A stretch of 64,000 bases of DNA, taken from positions 62,001 to 126,000 of the forward strand of contig NZ_JAEVHM010000002.1 in NCBI RefSeq assembly GCF_016802865.1. Reading direction: 5' to 3'. Source of the DNA: Micromonospora parastrephiae (lineage in GTDB: Bacteria > Actinomycetota > Actinomycetes > Mycobacteriales > Micromonosporaceae). Below, one piece after another: positions 45,509-53,716 of this stretch (its first letter is position 1; each line of letters begins with the position of its first letter). Both the position numbers and the translations under genes were made by a program. Below the pieces are notes generated by a model. That model was not told where the DNA came from. It made no database searches and saw only the letters and a list, made by a program, of their open reading frames with translations.

Positions 45509-45636
45509 CCTCGCTTGTAAGTTCTGGGCGCTGTGTCCGGCAGGGTTCGTCCGCGTCCTCGGGCAACTGGCCGCGCCCGGCCACCGCTGGCCGCTCTCGT
45601 CCCGGCCGGTTGTTGTCGCCGTTGCTGTTGACAGCT
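45509..45636. repeat. Dispersed non-coding repeat, copy 2
   Basis: Begins CCTCGCTTGTAAGTTCTGGG, shares TTCGTCCGCG and CTCGGG in the middle, and ends TTGTTGTCGCCGTTGCTGTT then GACAGC. Lies after the Nudix gene and 32 bp before a membrane-protein gene. See copy 1 at 39027. Confidence 0.55.
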
Positions 45637-45667
45637 ACCCGCTGGCAAGCGCCTGCACGATGGACCG

Positions 45668-46054
45668 GTGACGACTGCCTCTGCCGTCCTGGCCCTCGTG
45701 GGGCTTGCCATCGAGATTTGCGGCCTCCTCTGGATCATCGCCGTCGCCATAGCGACGAGCCGGCGGCTGCGGGAGGACATCAGACTCATCGAGTGGACGA
45801 CGTATGAGAGCGTCAAGCGCCAGAGGGCCGGCGAGGACTCAAAGGTGGTAGACGCCTGGCGAGCCGCCGAACTGGCCAAGCGCGGCATCACACCGGACAC
45901 CATGAACGGCCACGAGCCATACACCCTCCGTCGTGTCCTCGCTGCCATGGCATCAGGCGAGGCAGGGTCATTCGTCGGAGGCGGTGCCCTCATCCTTGTA
46001 GGCACGCTTGTCCAGGGCGCTGGGCGCATAGCCCAGCTGGTCGCTGCCCTGTAG
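45668..46054 (+). CDS. Small membrane protein with two hydrophobic ends
   Basis: 128 aa from GTG 45668. N-terminal helix VLALVGLAIEICGLLWIIAV, a charged middle (RRLREDIRLIEWTTYESVKR) and a C-terminal Gly-rich helix (GSFVGGGALILVGTLVQGAG). Typical of cargo in actinobacterial elements; no function recognised. Confidence 0.75.
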   Translation: MTTASAVLALVGLAIEICGLLWIIAVAIATSRRLREDIRLIEWTTYESVKRQRAGEDSKVVDAWRAAELAKRGITPDTMNGHEPYTLRRVLAAMASGEAGSFVGGGALILVGTLVQGAGRIAQLVAAL

Positions 46055-46103
46055 AGGTCGCCAACCACTTAGTTGAGTCGAAGCGGAATTTAGGCGCTGA
46101 AAC

Positions 46104-46577
46104 TCAGGTAGGCGCGAGCCATCGGGTCACTGTGTCGGTGAAGACCACCTGATATGGAAGACCTCGTAGATCTTCTGCGGTCACATCCAGGCCGCGAGCC
46201 CGAGCCAACTCGGCCAGCCACGACCAAGGATGTTCCTCTGCGGACTCTTCGGCGTCGTCGGGGAGCACGGCGTTCAGAACGTTCGGGGTGATGCTTTCCC
46301 GAGTCTCGACGAGCGGAGCGACACCACCCGGAACGCCGGTTGATCTAGCAGTGAGAGTGAACCCACGATCCGCGTGCAGGAGCACGCGCCGACCGTCATC
46401 CAGAATCGCGAGCTCACTGACGATGAAGTTCCGGGTACTCGCATTCTCGGGGTGCTCCCCTCGGAGATCGCAGCTGGCAACTAGGCCAACGATGCGACCG
46501 GGCTCGACCGGGGGAAGATTTTCGGGAGCACGGTAGGCGCCCGGGTACGGGCGCCAACCGGCTTGACTGCTGCTCAC
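46104..46577 (-). CDS. Hypothetical protein
   Basis: 157 aa from GTG 46577 (GGGAG upstream). Soluble and acidic. Features: GRIVGLVASCDLRGEHP, VSELAILDDGRRVLLHADRG, SWLAELARARGLDVTAEDL. Lower third-position GC than the chromosome, in keeping with transferred DNA. Family not recognised. Confidence 0.7.
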   Translation of the reverse strand: MSSSQAGWRPYPGAYRAPENLPPVEPGRIVGLVASCDLRGEHPENASTRNFIVSELAILDDGRRVLLHADRGFTLTARSTGVPGGVAPLVETRESITPNVLNAVLPDDAEESAEEHPWSWLAELARARGLDVTAEDLRGLPYQVVFTDTVTRWLAPT

Positions 46578-46910
46578 TATCTGACTCCCGAGAATCCCGT
46601 GATCGTTCCGGCTGTATCTAACTAAACCGTGTCACCTGATCACCGGTTACGGTCGTCGCCCGGACGGCGGCAGCTTGCGATCAGGGGCTACACGCGCGGT
46701 TCACGGCACCCCCGAAGTACCATCCAGAAGGGTCGGCGACACCGATCAGATCGACATCAGTAGCACCCTCCAGCCGACGGTCGTGCTGTTTGAGCAGTTG
46801 GTCCTCGCGTTAGATCTGCGGCCGGATCCGCCTCCTGCGAGGTAGTCGCCCGAGCCCGAGGCAACCGTCAACCACCGGCAACCGAGAGAATCGCACCAGT
46901 ACGCCTGCAG
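46578..46910. other. Gap with a possible coding tail
   Basis: No intact gene. One plus frame ends STLQPTVVLFEQLVLALDLR and a stop at 46843-46845, which could be a gene tail. Confidence 0.3.
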
Positions 46911-47482
46911 TTGCGTAGGACACTGATTGTGGTGACGGCCGTGATCCTCGGGCTGGTGTCGGCGAGCGGGCCGGCGGCGGCGCAGCAGCGGCCACGAGGG
47001 ATCCCTGACCGAGCCATGTTGCAGCCGGACGATCTCGGCGGGGCGCGCCGGGGCCGGTGGAGGACGGGCTGGTGTGGTCGCTCCTACCCCAGCCGTGCGC
47101 GGACACGCCGGTGCCGCAGCCTGTCGTGAGCCGCACTGAGGCAGGCGATCTCGGTACCCGATTTCGGATCTACGAGAACGCCGCCTGGTACCGCGGCGAT
47201 GGGGCACACGCGTACATCACCGAGCTGAAGGCGCAGCTCGCCCGGTGCGGGGCGGGCGGCGACGAGGAGGGCTTCGACCCGCTCGCCGAGGACCACCTCG
47301 GGCCGGACACGGTGCTGTTCCTCGGCACCTACGACGAGGGCGACCGCTACGTCGGCTATGTCGCCGCCGCGGTCGGCCACTACGTGGTGGTGGTCATGAT
47401 GTCGGACTCGTACCTGGGGGCGGCCGATTTGACCACGTTGAACGGGCTGGCCAGTGCCGCGATGAGCCGAGCGGCGGCGTGA
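46911..47482 (+). pseudogene. Secreted sensor-like protein, one apparent frameshift
   Basis: TTG at 46911 opens a signal peptide (RRTLIVVTAVILGLVSASGP) and the start of a sensor-like domain (MLQPDDLGG). Near 47040-47050, in GGCGGGGCGCGCC, the frame moves by one and continues VEDGLVWSLLPQPCADT, YENAAWYRGDGAHAYITELK and the C-terminal helix. Joined, it is one exported protein of about 190 aa, similar in layout to PknH-type extracellular sensor domains. Another case of a single missing base. Confidence 0.7.
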
Positions 47483-47499
47483 CGCGGGGAGGCCGGCCA

Positions 47500-47664
47500 T
47501 CTTGAGAGGGCCGACCTCTGGCCATCCGAGTCCGGCGTTTCGAGGGGAAGTGACGCGACGTTGCCGTAGAAGCGGTGGGGGCCGCTGATCACGCGCTCAA
47601 AGGTGTGAAGGTCGAGGGGTTCGGTTAAGTAGGCGTTAGCGTAGGCGGCGTAGCTGCTCAACAC
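47500..47664 (-). pseudogene. Response-regulator receiver domain, C-terminal fragment
   Basis: YANAYLTEPLDLHTFERVIS then HRFYGNVASLP matches the last strand and helix of CheY/Rcp1-like receivers (normally NxYLxKPxD). The conserved Lys is Glu here and the phosphoacceptor part is absent. Confidence 0.5.
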
Positions 47665-48159
47665 ATCCGCGTCAAAAGTGGAGGGCCCGGAACGACGGCC
47701 GGCTTACGGTCCAGGTGCTGGGACTGAGACTCAGTCCGTTGACGTGGAGACCTGAACTCCTGACGGTCTGCATCATCGACGCCGAAGTTTTCGATGCGGT
47801 CCTCAAGAACATGGTGCGAAAAGGACTGAAAGGAACTCTCGTCGTCGGTCGCGAGGGACAGGGCCTGCCGTTCGACCAAAAGACTGGTGCTTGACCCAGT
47901 GTGATCCCAGCCGCCTCGACGTGCAGCGAGCCGCCCGTGTCGACACCTCCAGGTTGGCCAAAGGGGTCACCACAGAGGACGCGCTGTTCACGGCGTCGCG
48001 AGTGGGATCGGTTTCTCAGATGACGGAACTGCGGCGGACTTCAGCAAGCTCACCCGCAACGCTCCACATCGATTTACAGCACCTGCAGACGCAGCGTTAG
48101 GCAACCCGAGACGCCCGCCGGCACCAGCCACCCTGGGAACAACGCCGCCCGACCACTTC
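47665..48159. other. Degenerate stretch, no gene recognised
   Basis: AT-richer than its surroundings. Short frames on both strands only. Confidence 0.45.
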
Positions 48160-48369
48160 GCCCCTCACTGGGAGGTCACACCGTGCCCCTTGACCGCATC
48201 ACCACAGGTCGTCAACGGACTGACCGACAGCCCGATCCCGTACGTCCCCCCGCTCGGTTGGGTGGCGGTGCTCGGCGGCACGACACTGCTGGCGCTGGCA
48301 ACCACGGTGTGGCCCGTCCGACGGCTGCTCAGCGCACCTCCGATCCACAACATCGGTGTAAAGGAATAA
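48160..48369 (+). pseudogene. FtsX-like ABC permease, C-terminal fragment
   Basis: One frame reads LTDSPIPYVPPLGWVAVLGG, a hydrophobic helix, then VWPVRRLLSAPPIHNIGVKE and a stop at 48367. This matches the last membrane helix and tail of MacB/FtsX-type permeases. The rest of the gene is absent. Confidence 0.4.
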
Positions 48370-48383
48370 GTCGAACACCGGCA

Positions 48384-48422
48384 ACCGTGCCGCCTTCGTG
48401 GGCGTCGCGGAGGCGGCACGGT
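48384..48422. terminator. Bidirectional stem-loop
   Basis: 12-bp perfect stem ACCGTGCCGCCT / AGGCGGCACGGT, 15-base loop, placed at the 3' ends of the permease fragment and the LPVTG gene. Confidence 0.7.
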
Positions 48423-48433
48423 CGCCTGGCGTC

Positions 48434-49651
48434 TCAGCTACGGGTGGACCCGACGTCCTCGGGCGGCACCAGGATCATCCGGCGACGCCAGGCAGCGAGG
48501 ATCAACACGCCTCCGGCCGCCAACGCCGTCATGCCGATCCCGCCGACCAACCCGGCCCGCGGTCCGGTGACCGGCAACCCGCCGTCACCGCCACCGCCGC
48601 CGCCACCCTTCGCGGCCAGCACCACGGCGAACCCGTCACGATTGTCACCGGGGTCCACGTCGGCCACCCGTACGGCGACGGCGTTCGCGGGCAGGTCGGT
48701 TCGCGTAGGCGTGGAGCGGTTGGTCGTCGACTGCTCGGCGAGGCCCTCCACCCGCACGATGCCGCCCTGCAACGTCGCCGGCGCGCTGGCGGATGACGCA
48801 GTCGTCACCAGGTTGTACAGCTCGACCGCCGAGTAGATCGTGTCGTTCGGGTCGGTGTCCTCGGCGGCCGGAACGAGTGTGAGGCGCTGGTAGGTGCAGA
48901 CGGCCGATCGCCCGGCGTCGGCGAGCACACACTGTTCCGGCTGCCTGGTGAAGGTCACACCCTTGGGCAGACGCAGCGTGACCCGCACTCCGCTGACCGT
49001 TCTCCGGCCCTGGTTGGCGACGGTGTGCCACACGGCGCCCGTCTCACCCGGGTACAGCGTCCCGGTGGGCGTCGGCATGCCGTCGGCACCCATCCGCACG
49101 GACTGCTGCACGTCTCGAGCGACCAACGAGAGGTCCGCCTTGGGCTCGTCGACCAGCGTCAGCGGAAACGATCTGGTGTTGTCGGCCGGATTCGCGTCCT
49201 CGTCCGGCCGGATGCGAACTGACGCTTCGAACCTGCCTTCGTAGGGCGTCGTCCCGTAGACGAGCGCGTCTATGGGGACGTCGATGGTTTCGCCCGGCCC
49301 CGGAATCAACTCCGGCGACAGTCGGCAGTAGAACCCGCCGAAATCACCGTCGCACTCCCCCACACCACCCCCGGAATGCCACAGCAGAGAGACCGGTATG
49401 GGGTCAGGGCCCTGCGGTGGCTGACGGACATGGACGACGACGTCGCTCGGGGTCTCGTCCCCCAGGTTGCTGATCTTCAGATAGACAACCTTCCTCTCGA
49501 CCCCCAGCGCGATCCGTGTCCCGGACGCGTCGACCGCGAGGTCTGGACCTTCCTTCGCCGCCTCGGCGGGGGCGGCGAGGACAGCCAACCCGACGAGGAG
49601 GAACAGCGCGGCGGCAACAGTTCGCAACAGCCGCCGACGACCAGAGCTCAT
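48434..49651 (-). CDS. LPVTG cell-wall-anchored surface protein
   Basis: 405 aa from ATG 49651. Signal peptide (LLRTVAAALFLLVGLAVLAA), two or three DUF11/CARDB-like beta domains (DLAVDASGTRIALGVERKVV, NQGRRTVSGVRVTLRLPKGV), a Gly-rich spacer, then LPVTG, a hydrophobic helix and an RRRM basic tail: a textbook sortase signal. No sortase gene is in the window. Cargo of module 2. Confidence 0.9.
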   Translation of the reverse strand: MSSGRRRLLRTVAAALFLLVGLAVLAAPAEAAKEGPDLAVDASGTRIALGVERKVVYLKISNLGDETPSDVVVHVRQPPQGPDPIPVSLLWHSGGGVGECDGDFGGFYCRLSPELIPGPGETIDVPIDALVYGTTPYEGRFEASVRIRPDEDANPADNTRSFPLTLVDEPKADLSLVARDVQQSVRMGADGMPTPTGTLYPGETGAVWHTVANQGRRTVSGVRVTLRLPKGVTFTRQPEQCVLADAGRSAVCTYQRLTLVPAAEDTDPNDTIYSAVELYNLVTTASSASAPATLQGGIVRVEGLAEQSTTNRSTPTRTDLPANAVAVRVADVDPGDNRDGFAVVLAAKGGGGGGGDGGLPVTGPRAGLVGGIGMTALAAGGVLILAAWRRRMILVPPEDVGSTRS

Positions 49652-49911
49652 GGCAGCACCCTTTCAGCAAGCGCGGACAGTGTGGTTGGGAACACTATCG
49701 GCGATCGACCCTGACCACTTCGACCTCTACTGGGAGGTCGAGGCGAAGACGGCGAGCTGCTCAACCGGTCCCGACGCGTCGAGCACGACTACCCGCCGTG
49801 AACCGGTCGTCCCGTGGGAGCTTGACCTCAAGCGCGCTTGAGGTTGCAGGCTAGGCCTGACGGTCCCCGGCCTGGTGGGCCGGCGCTGGAGTGCCACGCG
49901 AGAGGGGATCC
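49652..49911. other. Gap with a short partial match to 48148-48179
   Basis: A frame here (PDHFDLYWEVEA, about 49711-49742) shares a short segment with 48148-48179 on the other side of the LPVTG gene. No intact gene. Confidence 0.35.
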
Positions 49912-50826
49912 ATGAGGGCAGCGGCGTTCCATACCTTCGGTGGTCCAGAGGTGCTGGAGGTTATCGAGGTAGCCACGCCCGTGGCTGCTCCGGGAGAGGT
50001 TCGCGTCCGAGTCGAGGCCGCAGGCGTGCAGGCGTACGACTCCGCGGTACGGTCCGGCTGGACACCGCCGGGTCAGACTGTACGGTTCCCGCAGATCGTC
50101 GGCAACGACTTCGCCGGTGTCGTCGACCAGACCGGCGCCGGCGTCACCGACTTTCGAACAGGCGACGAAGTGCTCGGCTGGGCCGTGCTCGCCAGCTGCG
50201 CCGAGTACGTCGTCGTCCCCGCCGGGCAGATCGTGGCCAAGCCGGCCGGGATGCCCTGGCCGCAGGCGGGCACCCTGTCGGCGTCGGCGCAGACCGCGCA
50301 CACCGCGCTGGAAGAGCTGAAGGTCAGCGCTGGCGATACCCTGCTGATCCATGGTGCCTCCGGCGGCGTTGGAACCGTCGCGGTGCAGCTGGCCCTGGCC
50401 GCGGGTGCGCAAGTGATCGGCACGGCCAGCCCGGAGAACCACGACTACCTGCGCTCACTGGGCGCCACACCGACCAGCTACGGCGACGGACTGACCGACC
50501 GCGTGCGAGCCCTGGCACCGGGCGGTGTCGACGTCGCCCTCGACGCCGCGGGCGGCGCGGCCCTGGACGCCTCCCTCAAGCTGGTCACCGACCGGGACCG
50601 GATCGGCACGCTCGTGGACCTCGCCCGGGCGGACAAGCTCGGCGTACGCCCCCTGCGCAGCCAGCGCTCAGCCCAGCGGCTACAGGCGATCACCGACCTG
50701 TACCGCACAGGCCGGCTGATACTGACCGTGTCGGAAACCTTCCCCCTGGACCGGATCGCCGACGCGCACCGCCGGATCGACACCGGCCACGCCCGCGGCA
50801 AGACCGCCGTCCTGCTCCGGGGGTAA
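49912..50826 (+). CDS. NADP-dependent quinone oxidoreductase (zinc-free MDR)
   Basis: 304 aa from ATG 49912 (GAGAGGGGA upstream). VRVRVEAAGVQAYDSAVRSG, NDFAGVVDQTG and the nucleotide loop HGASGGVGTVAVQLAL. No zinc ligands. Followed six bases later by the DsbA-like gene, so a two-gene redox operon. Confidence 0.92.
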   Translation: MRAAAFHTFGGPEVLEVIEVATPVAAPGEVRVRVEAAGVQAYDSAVRSGWTPPGQTVRFPQIVGNDFAGVVDQTGAGVTDFRTGDEVLGWAVLASCAEYVVVPAGQIVAKPAGMPWPQAGTLSASAQTAHTALEELKVSAGDTLLIHGASGGVGTVAVQLALAAGAQVIGTASPENHDYLRSLGATPTSYGDGLTDRVRALAPGGVDVALDAAGGAALDASLKLVTDRDRIGTLVDLARADKLGVRPLRSQRSAQRLQAITDLYRTGRLILTVSETFPLDRIADAHRRIDTGHARGKTAVLLRG

Positions 50827-50831
50827 GCGGC

Positions 50832-51512
50832 GTGCTGATCGAAGTCTTCTACGACGTGCTCTGCCCATGGTGCTACATCGGCAAACATCGGCTGCAACGG
50901 GTCCTTGCGGATTTCCCCGGCCGAAACGAGGTTCAGCTGCGGTGGCGCAGCTACCAGCTAGCACCGGACGAGGGGCGAAGCCCTGGCCCGACCGCCGCCG
51001 AGGCGATGGCCTCCTGGACCCCACCAAACCAACTACCCGGGCGGCTGGCCCTGATCGCGCGGCTCGGCGCGGACCTGGGCCTGGCTATTGACCTCGACAA
51101 GGCCCGTCCCGTCAACACCTTCGACGCGCATCGCCTGACCCACTTCGCGGCCGACCACGACCGGTCCCGAACGCTGGTCGAGGCGCTGCTGCGGGCCTAC
51201 CAGACGGACGGGCGAAACGTCGCCGACCACCTCGTCCTGCTGGAGTTGGCGCAGGAGGTGGGCCTGCCCGAGGATGAGGCAGGCACGGTGCTGGCCGGTC
51301 ACAGATATGCCGACGCCGTCACCGCGGATCAGCGCCGCGCTGCCGAGTTGCGGGTGAGTGGCGTACCGACACTCGTCATCGACGGCGGCCGACCGTTCTC
51401 GGGCATGCAGCCGCCGGAGGTGATACGCGGCGGGTTGGACCGGGCCGCCCACACATTGGCCGACGCTGCGTCCGGCATCGCCAACCTCCACAACATCATC
51501 CTCACCGGCTGA
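50832..51512 (+). CDS. DsbA-family thiol oxidoreductase (FrnE-like)
   Basis: 226 aa from GTG 50832. Thioredoxin-fold active site VLCPWCYIGKHRL with CPWC; the cis-Pro loop is VSGVPTLVID and the end holds GMQPPEVI. No signal peptide, so cytoplasmic like FrnE. Typically a polyketide-related or stress disulfide isomerase. Confidence 0.92.
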   Translation: MLIEVFYDVLCPWCYIGKHRLQRVLADFPGRNEVQLRWRSYQLAPDEGRSPGPTAAEAMASWTPPNQLPGRLALIARLGADLGLAIDLDKARPVNTFDAHRLTHFAADHDRSRTLVEALLRAYQTDGRNVADHLVLLELAQEVGLPEDEAGTVLAGHRYADAVTADQRRAAELRVSGVPTLVIDGGRPFSGMQPPEVIRGGLDRAAHTLADAASGIANLHNIILTG

Positions 51513-52142
51513 CCAACGGCCCCGCACCAGGCAACGCCTTCACCCAGTTACGAGACGTCCCTTTAGCCTGAGCGCTGGACGATCATCATTCGCGAGCACG
51601 GGCCGACCAATCAGGGTGCACGCACTACCCGCTCCGGCCGCGGACCCACGATGGCGAACACGGCCGACAGGATCTACGCCCGCGCCTGGACCGCAACTGC
51701 CGTCTAATGGCCGCACCTGGTGCTCACCTCTGTTCTAGACACCATGGACGGTTCACGCTGCGGCGCTCCCACTCCGCGCCCTCATCCTCGAACGCGCAGC
51801 ACATCGAGGAGGAGATGACCACGATGCACAATGCGAATCAGCGGGTGTCCCCGATCAGCCAGAGCGGGCCACCCCTGGTTCGTTATACCTTGCGCCGAGC
51901 CCGTCTCGGACCTTTGACCGGCCGATTCAGGTGCCACCGCGCGGCCAGGGCACCGCAGATCACCTGGCTGCAGGGCAGCCACGAGGCTCTGTTGTCGCAG
52001 CCCTCATGATGCTGCCGGAGCTTGCATTTGAACGGAGGCGGTCGAACGATCGAGGCATCGGACTGCCTGTCGCCGCCCGCAGGACTATCCAACCAGAGCC
52101 GCTGCTCCCAATCTGCTCCCAATGTAAGCCGCACATGCAGCA
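51513..52142. other. Gene-poor right end of the island
   Basis: No intact gene in 630 bp. At 52095-52121 are tandem GCTGCTCCCAATCTGCTCCC repeats and TGTAAG, partly shared with 36306-36321. This looks like the end of an element next to the tRNA. Confidence 0.5.
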
Positions 52143-52175
52143 AAGCCCGTTACCGGCTACTCCGGTAACGGGCTT
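52143..52175. terminator. tRNA-Val terminator
   Basis: 14-bp stem AAGCCCGTTACCGG / CCGGTAACGGGCTT, 5-base loop, 22 bp after the tRNA 3' end. Confidence 0.75.
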
Positions 52176-52176
52176 C

Positions 52177-52239
52177 TGACCTGCACAAACTGAGAGTGGG
52201 CGATGCTGGTATCGAACCAGCGACCTCTTCGGTGTGAAC
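52177..52239 (-). repeat. att repeat C, overlapping the intact tRNA-Val
   Basis: Same 63 bp as at 41729-41791, with two differences from 36371-36433. The repeat stops at the 3' edge of the anticodon loop side, leaving the tRNA whole. Confidence 0.85.
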
Positions 52240-52268
52240 GAAGCGCTCTCCCACTGAGCTAATCGCCC
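52197..52268 (-). tRNA. tRNA-Val (anticodon CAC)
   Basis: 72 nt cloverleaf: acceptor GGGCGAT/ATCGCCC, D-arm GCTC..GAGC, anticodon stem CTTCG/CGAAG around TTCACAC (anticodon CAC), T-arm GCTGG-TTCGATA-CCAGC, discriminator A, no encoded CCA. It is the integration site of the island. Confidence 0.96.
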
Positions 52269-52318
52269 TCAGCGCCGCTGACTCTACCCGATCGTGGAGC
52301 CGGACCGGAAATCCGGGG

Positions 52319-52897
52319 TCAGTGCGTCGCGAGGTAGTGCATCACCTCGGCCACCACGTCGATGCCGAGGCTGTATTTGAGTGACAGCCAGACGACGGTG
52401 GCCACGAAGACCAGGCCGACGGCGCCGAGCACCAGTCGTACGGGCAGCGACTGCCGGGTCACCCATTGTGTCCAGCCGTGGACGTGTCGGCGGGTGAAGC
52501 CGAGCAGGCGGCGGGCCCAGTGGAATTCGACGGCCCAGATGCCGAGTCCGGCGATGACCAGCAGCCAGCCCGGCCCGGGTAGCGGGATGAGGGCGATGCC
52601 GATGGTCACGACGAGCGCCCCGGCGATCGCGATGAAGATCTTGAGGGCGATGCGGCCGGTGGGGTTGGCCCGGATGAGGTCGAGGGTCGTCGAGATCCGT
52701 TGCCGTGCGTGAGGGCGCCGTGGCGGGTCCCCGACGACGGTGACGCCACCGGAACGGCCGGCGTCAAGCGTTGGCCGTCCGGGTCGCTCGGGCTGCTCCT
52801 TCGACACTGCGTACCCCCGCTTTTCGGCTGCTCGGACCGCGACGTTCGGCGGGCCGGACGCTGCGGGCTGTTCCATTGAGGATCGTTTCGTGACCAT
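52319..52897 (-). CDS. TIGR02611 / PGPGW-motif membrane protein
   Basis: 192 aa from ATG 52897 (GGGGGG upstream; ATG eight codons in is possible). A disordered basic N-terminus, then three hydrophobic segments with the signature ALIPLPGPGWLLVIAGLGIW. Widespread actinobacterial membrane protein of unknown role. Confidence 0.9.
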   Translation of the reverse strand: MVTKRSSMEQPAASGPPNVAVRAAEKRGYAVSKEQPERPGRPTLDAGRSGGVTVVGDPPRRPHARQRISTTLDLIRANPTGRIALKIFIAIAGALVVTIGIALIPLPGPGWLLVIAGLGIWAVEFHWARRLLGFTRRHVHGWTQWVTRQSLPVRLVLGAVGLVFVATVVWLSLKYSLGIDVVAEVMHYLATH

Positions 52898-53170
52898 TTC
52901 ACCCCCCAGTGTCGCCCGGGCCCGTCACTGCAACGGCCGACTGGACGTTACCGGAGTAAGTCGACGACTGAGCCACCCGATGCCGGGCGGGATCACGCAC
53001 TGGGCAGAACCGGAAATCCTACATGAATCCTCACATTCACGCGGCCTTTCCGTCCCCCTTCCCACCACTGGGTGAAGTCAGCGTATGGCGGAGCGTAGCC
53101 AGGAGTAGCACCTGAGTATGGGAAAAGCGGGACACGCGCGTTCCGCAGCGGTGCCGGGGGGAGAACGTCC
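52898..53170. other. Gap before the SsgA-like gene
   Basis: 273 bp between the divergent PGPGW and SsgA-like genes; it should hold both promoters. No clear -10/-35 was assigned. Confidence 0.5.
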
Positions 53171-53602
53171 ATGAGTGTCATTCGACCGACGACCGTAGAG
53201 GTCGAGACGTCGCTAAGGCTCGTCGCACCTGACGCCACCGCCTTGCCGGTGCGTGCCAGTCTGCGCTACGACCCTGCTGACCCGTATGCGGTCCATGTCC
53301 TGTTCCATGCCGAATCGGCAGGGGGCGAGGCGGTGAGTTGGTCGTTCGCTCGCGAACTGCTGGTCACCGGCCTGGACGAGCCGGCCGGTATCGGAGATGT
53401 GCGGGTCTGGCCCTGGGCCACCCCGCGCGGCGACTTCGTCGCGCTGGCCCTGTCGTCACCGGACGGCAACGCCCTCTTCGAGGTGCCGCGCAGCGTCCTG
53501 GTGCGTTTCCTTCGACGGACGTACGTCGTCGTCCCGCGCGGCCGCGAGGCCGAGCACCTGGACGTCGACACGGCGGTGAACCGGCTGCTCGCCGGTCGCT
53601 GA
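53171..53602 (+). CDS. SsgA-like sporulation/cell-division regulator (SALP)
   Basis: 143 aa. LRLVAPDATALPVRASLRYD, PADPYAVHVLFHAES, WSFARELLVTGLDEPAGIGD and VRVWPWAT are the conserved blocks of SsgA/SsgB proteins, which position FtsZ during sporulation septation. Closest in length and start to SsgB, but assignment among paralogues is uncertain. Confidence 0.9.
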   Translation: MSVIRPTTVEVETSLRLVAPDATALPVRASLRYDPADPYAVHVLFHAESAGGEAVSWSFARELLVTGLDEPAGIGDVRVWPWATPRGDFVALALSSPDGNALFEVPRSVLVRFLRRTYVVVPRGREAEHLDVDTAVNRLLAGR

Positions 53603-53716
53603 TCACCGCCCGAAAGGGCAACACCGGCCAACCGGGGTCGCGCGGATCTGCCGAGTCCGCGCGGCCCCGGCACACCCGGGGGGTACGCGGACAGCCCGCC
53701 CCCGGTCGGCCGGCGC

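Noticed and set aside
47665-47879. 73-codon minus-strand frame as a gene
   Set aside because: No ribosome site, no recognisable domain, mixed codon use; left as degenerate sequence.
36000-52200. Integrase, relaxase or FtsK-like transfer gene in the island
   Set aside because: No frame shows the R-H-R-Y integrase motifs, a RepSA or an FtsK/TraSA domain.
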